A stretch of DNA of 64,000 nucleotides. It comes from Caenorhabditis remanei (taxonomy: Eukaryota; Nematoda; Chromadorea; Rhabditida; Rhabditidae). Below, piece after piece: positions 63,738 to 64,000 of the stretch. The stretch's first letter is position 1, and every line of letters starts with the position of its first letter. The stretch is from the NCBI RefSeq assembly GCF_010183535.1, contig NW_026526143.1, positions 1 through 64,000 on the forward strand, read 5' to 3'. The position numbers and the translations under genes were made by a program. The notes under the pieces are model-generated. The model saw only the letters and a list, made by a program, of their open reading frames with translations, searched no databases and was not told where the DNA came from.

Positions 63738-63932
63738 ATGGTCCTTTCTCTCATCTCTGGCAGACAACCTGCAGCGCGAGTACCAACAGGGAATCAGGTC
63801 ATTAGACAAATTCAATACGAAATGGAGAGACGCAGAGCCGGGCCACCGTTAACTCCTGTGTTCTCCCCCATGGCCATTGATTTTCTGACCCCCACTTCGT
63901 GTTCCTTAACGGCGACGTATGAACCAAAATAA
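63738..63932 (+). CDS. Small basic ORF at the right edge (64 aa)
   Basis: A long pyrimidine tract ending TTTCCTTAG (63708-63716) precedes an ATG by about 20 nt. The frame reads MVLSLISGRQPAARVPTGNQ, then VIRQIQYEMERRRAGPP and ends TYEPK at TAA, with AATAAA overlapping the stop. The acceptor, coding-like composition and poly(A) signal fit a short gene or a last exon (an internal CAG at 63761 could start an exon in the same frame). No family recognised. Confidence 0.35.
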   Translation: MVLSLISGRQPAARVPTGNQVIRQIQYEMERRRAGPPLTPVFSPMAIDFLTPTSCSLTATYEPK

Positions 63933-64000
63933 ATTTTTCCTTGAATGTGAGTTAATCTCACTTCCAATTTTCACTCGTTGCGTTTCCTTCTCACTGAATT

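Overview
This is eukaryotic DNA from a nematode, most likely Caenorhabditis. The evidence is AT-rich intergenic sequence, many 45-50 bp introns ending in TTTTCAG, acceptor sites just upstream of start codons (trans-splice-like), and nematode-type transposons (Merlin, Mutator-like, BEL/Pao-derived and Ty3/gypsy LTR elements, a CR1-type LINE). The species cannot be named from sequence alone.

Layout. 1-156 is the 3' end of a gene. 720-3140 (-) is a seven-exon gene with a WD-like N-terminal half and a Ser/Thr kinase domain. Its diverged paralogue, with the same exon plan, lies at 31855-34276 (+). Between them is a nested set of very similar duplications. A 4503-bp unit (5' part of the kinase gene plus a repeat-protein pseudogene) occurs in tandem at 2576-7078 and 7079-11465, and most of it again inverted at 28100-31827. 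Inside lies an inverted repeat with arms of about 5.8 kb (13656-19427 and 22074-27845) and a 2.65-kb spacer. Each arm holds a Merlin transposon, a gag-only LTR element, a gypsy fragment and the 5' part of a low-complexity gene. Only one copy of that gene (18714-21684, +) is full length. Two broken LTR-gag halves lie head to head at 11466-13628. Several junctions sit in or beside C/G runs.

34.3-54.8 kb is mostly mobile DNA: a truncated gypsy gag-pol (37.1-40.1 kb), a near-intact LINE (40.7-44.4 kb, -), an inverted pair of gene fragments (45.8 and 48.1 kb), a foldback element with an exact 9-bp target duplication (48793-49767) nested in a larger terminal-inverted-repeat element, and a small Mutator-like element with a transposase remnant (53888-54748).

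55733-57702 (+) is a clear DOT1-type histone H3K79 methyltransferase gene (six exons, 502 aa). 58.3-63.5 kb holds three decayed copies of an exon cassette and a possible solo LTR. A small ORF lies at the right edge.

No operon or pathway links the host genes. The dominant biology is repeated inverted duplication, with sequence exchange between copies as one possible explanation. Because nested near-identical inverted repeats can also arise in assembly, the structure needs long-read confirmation.
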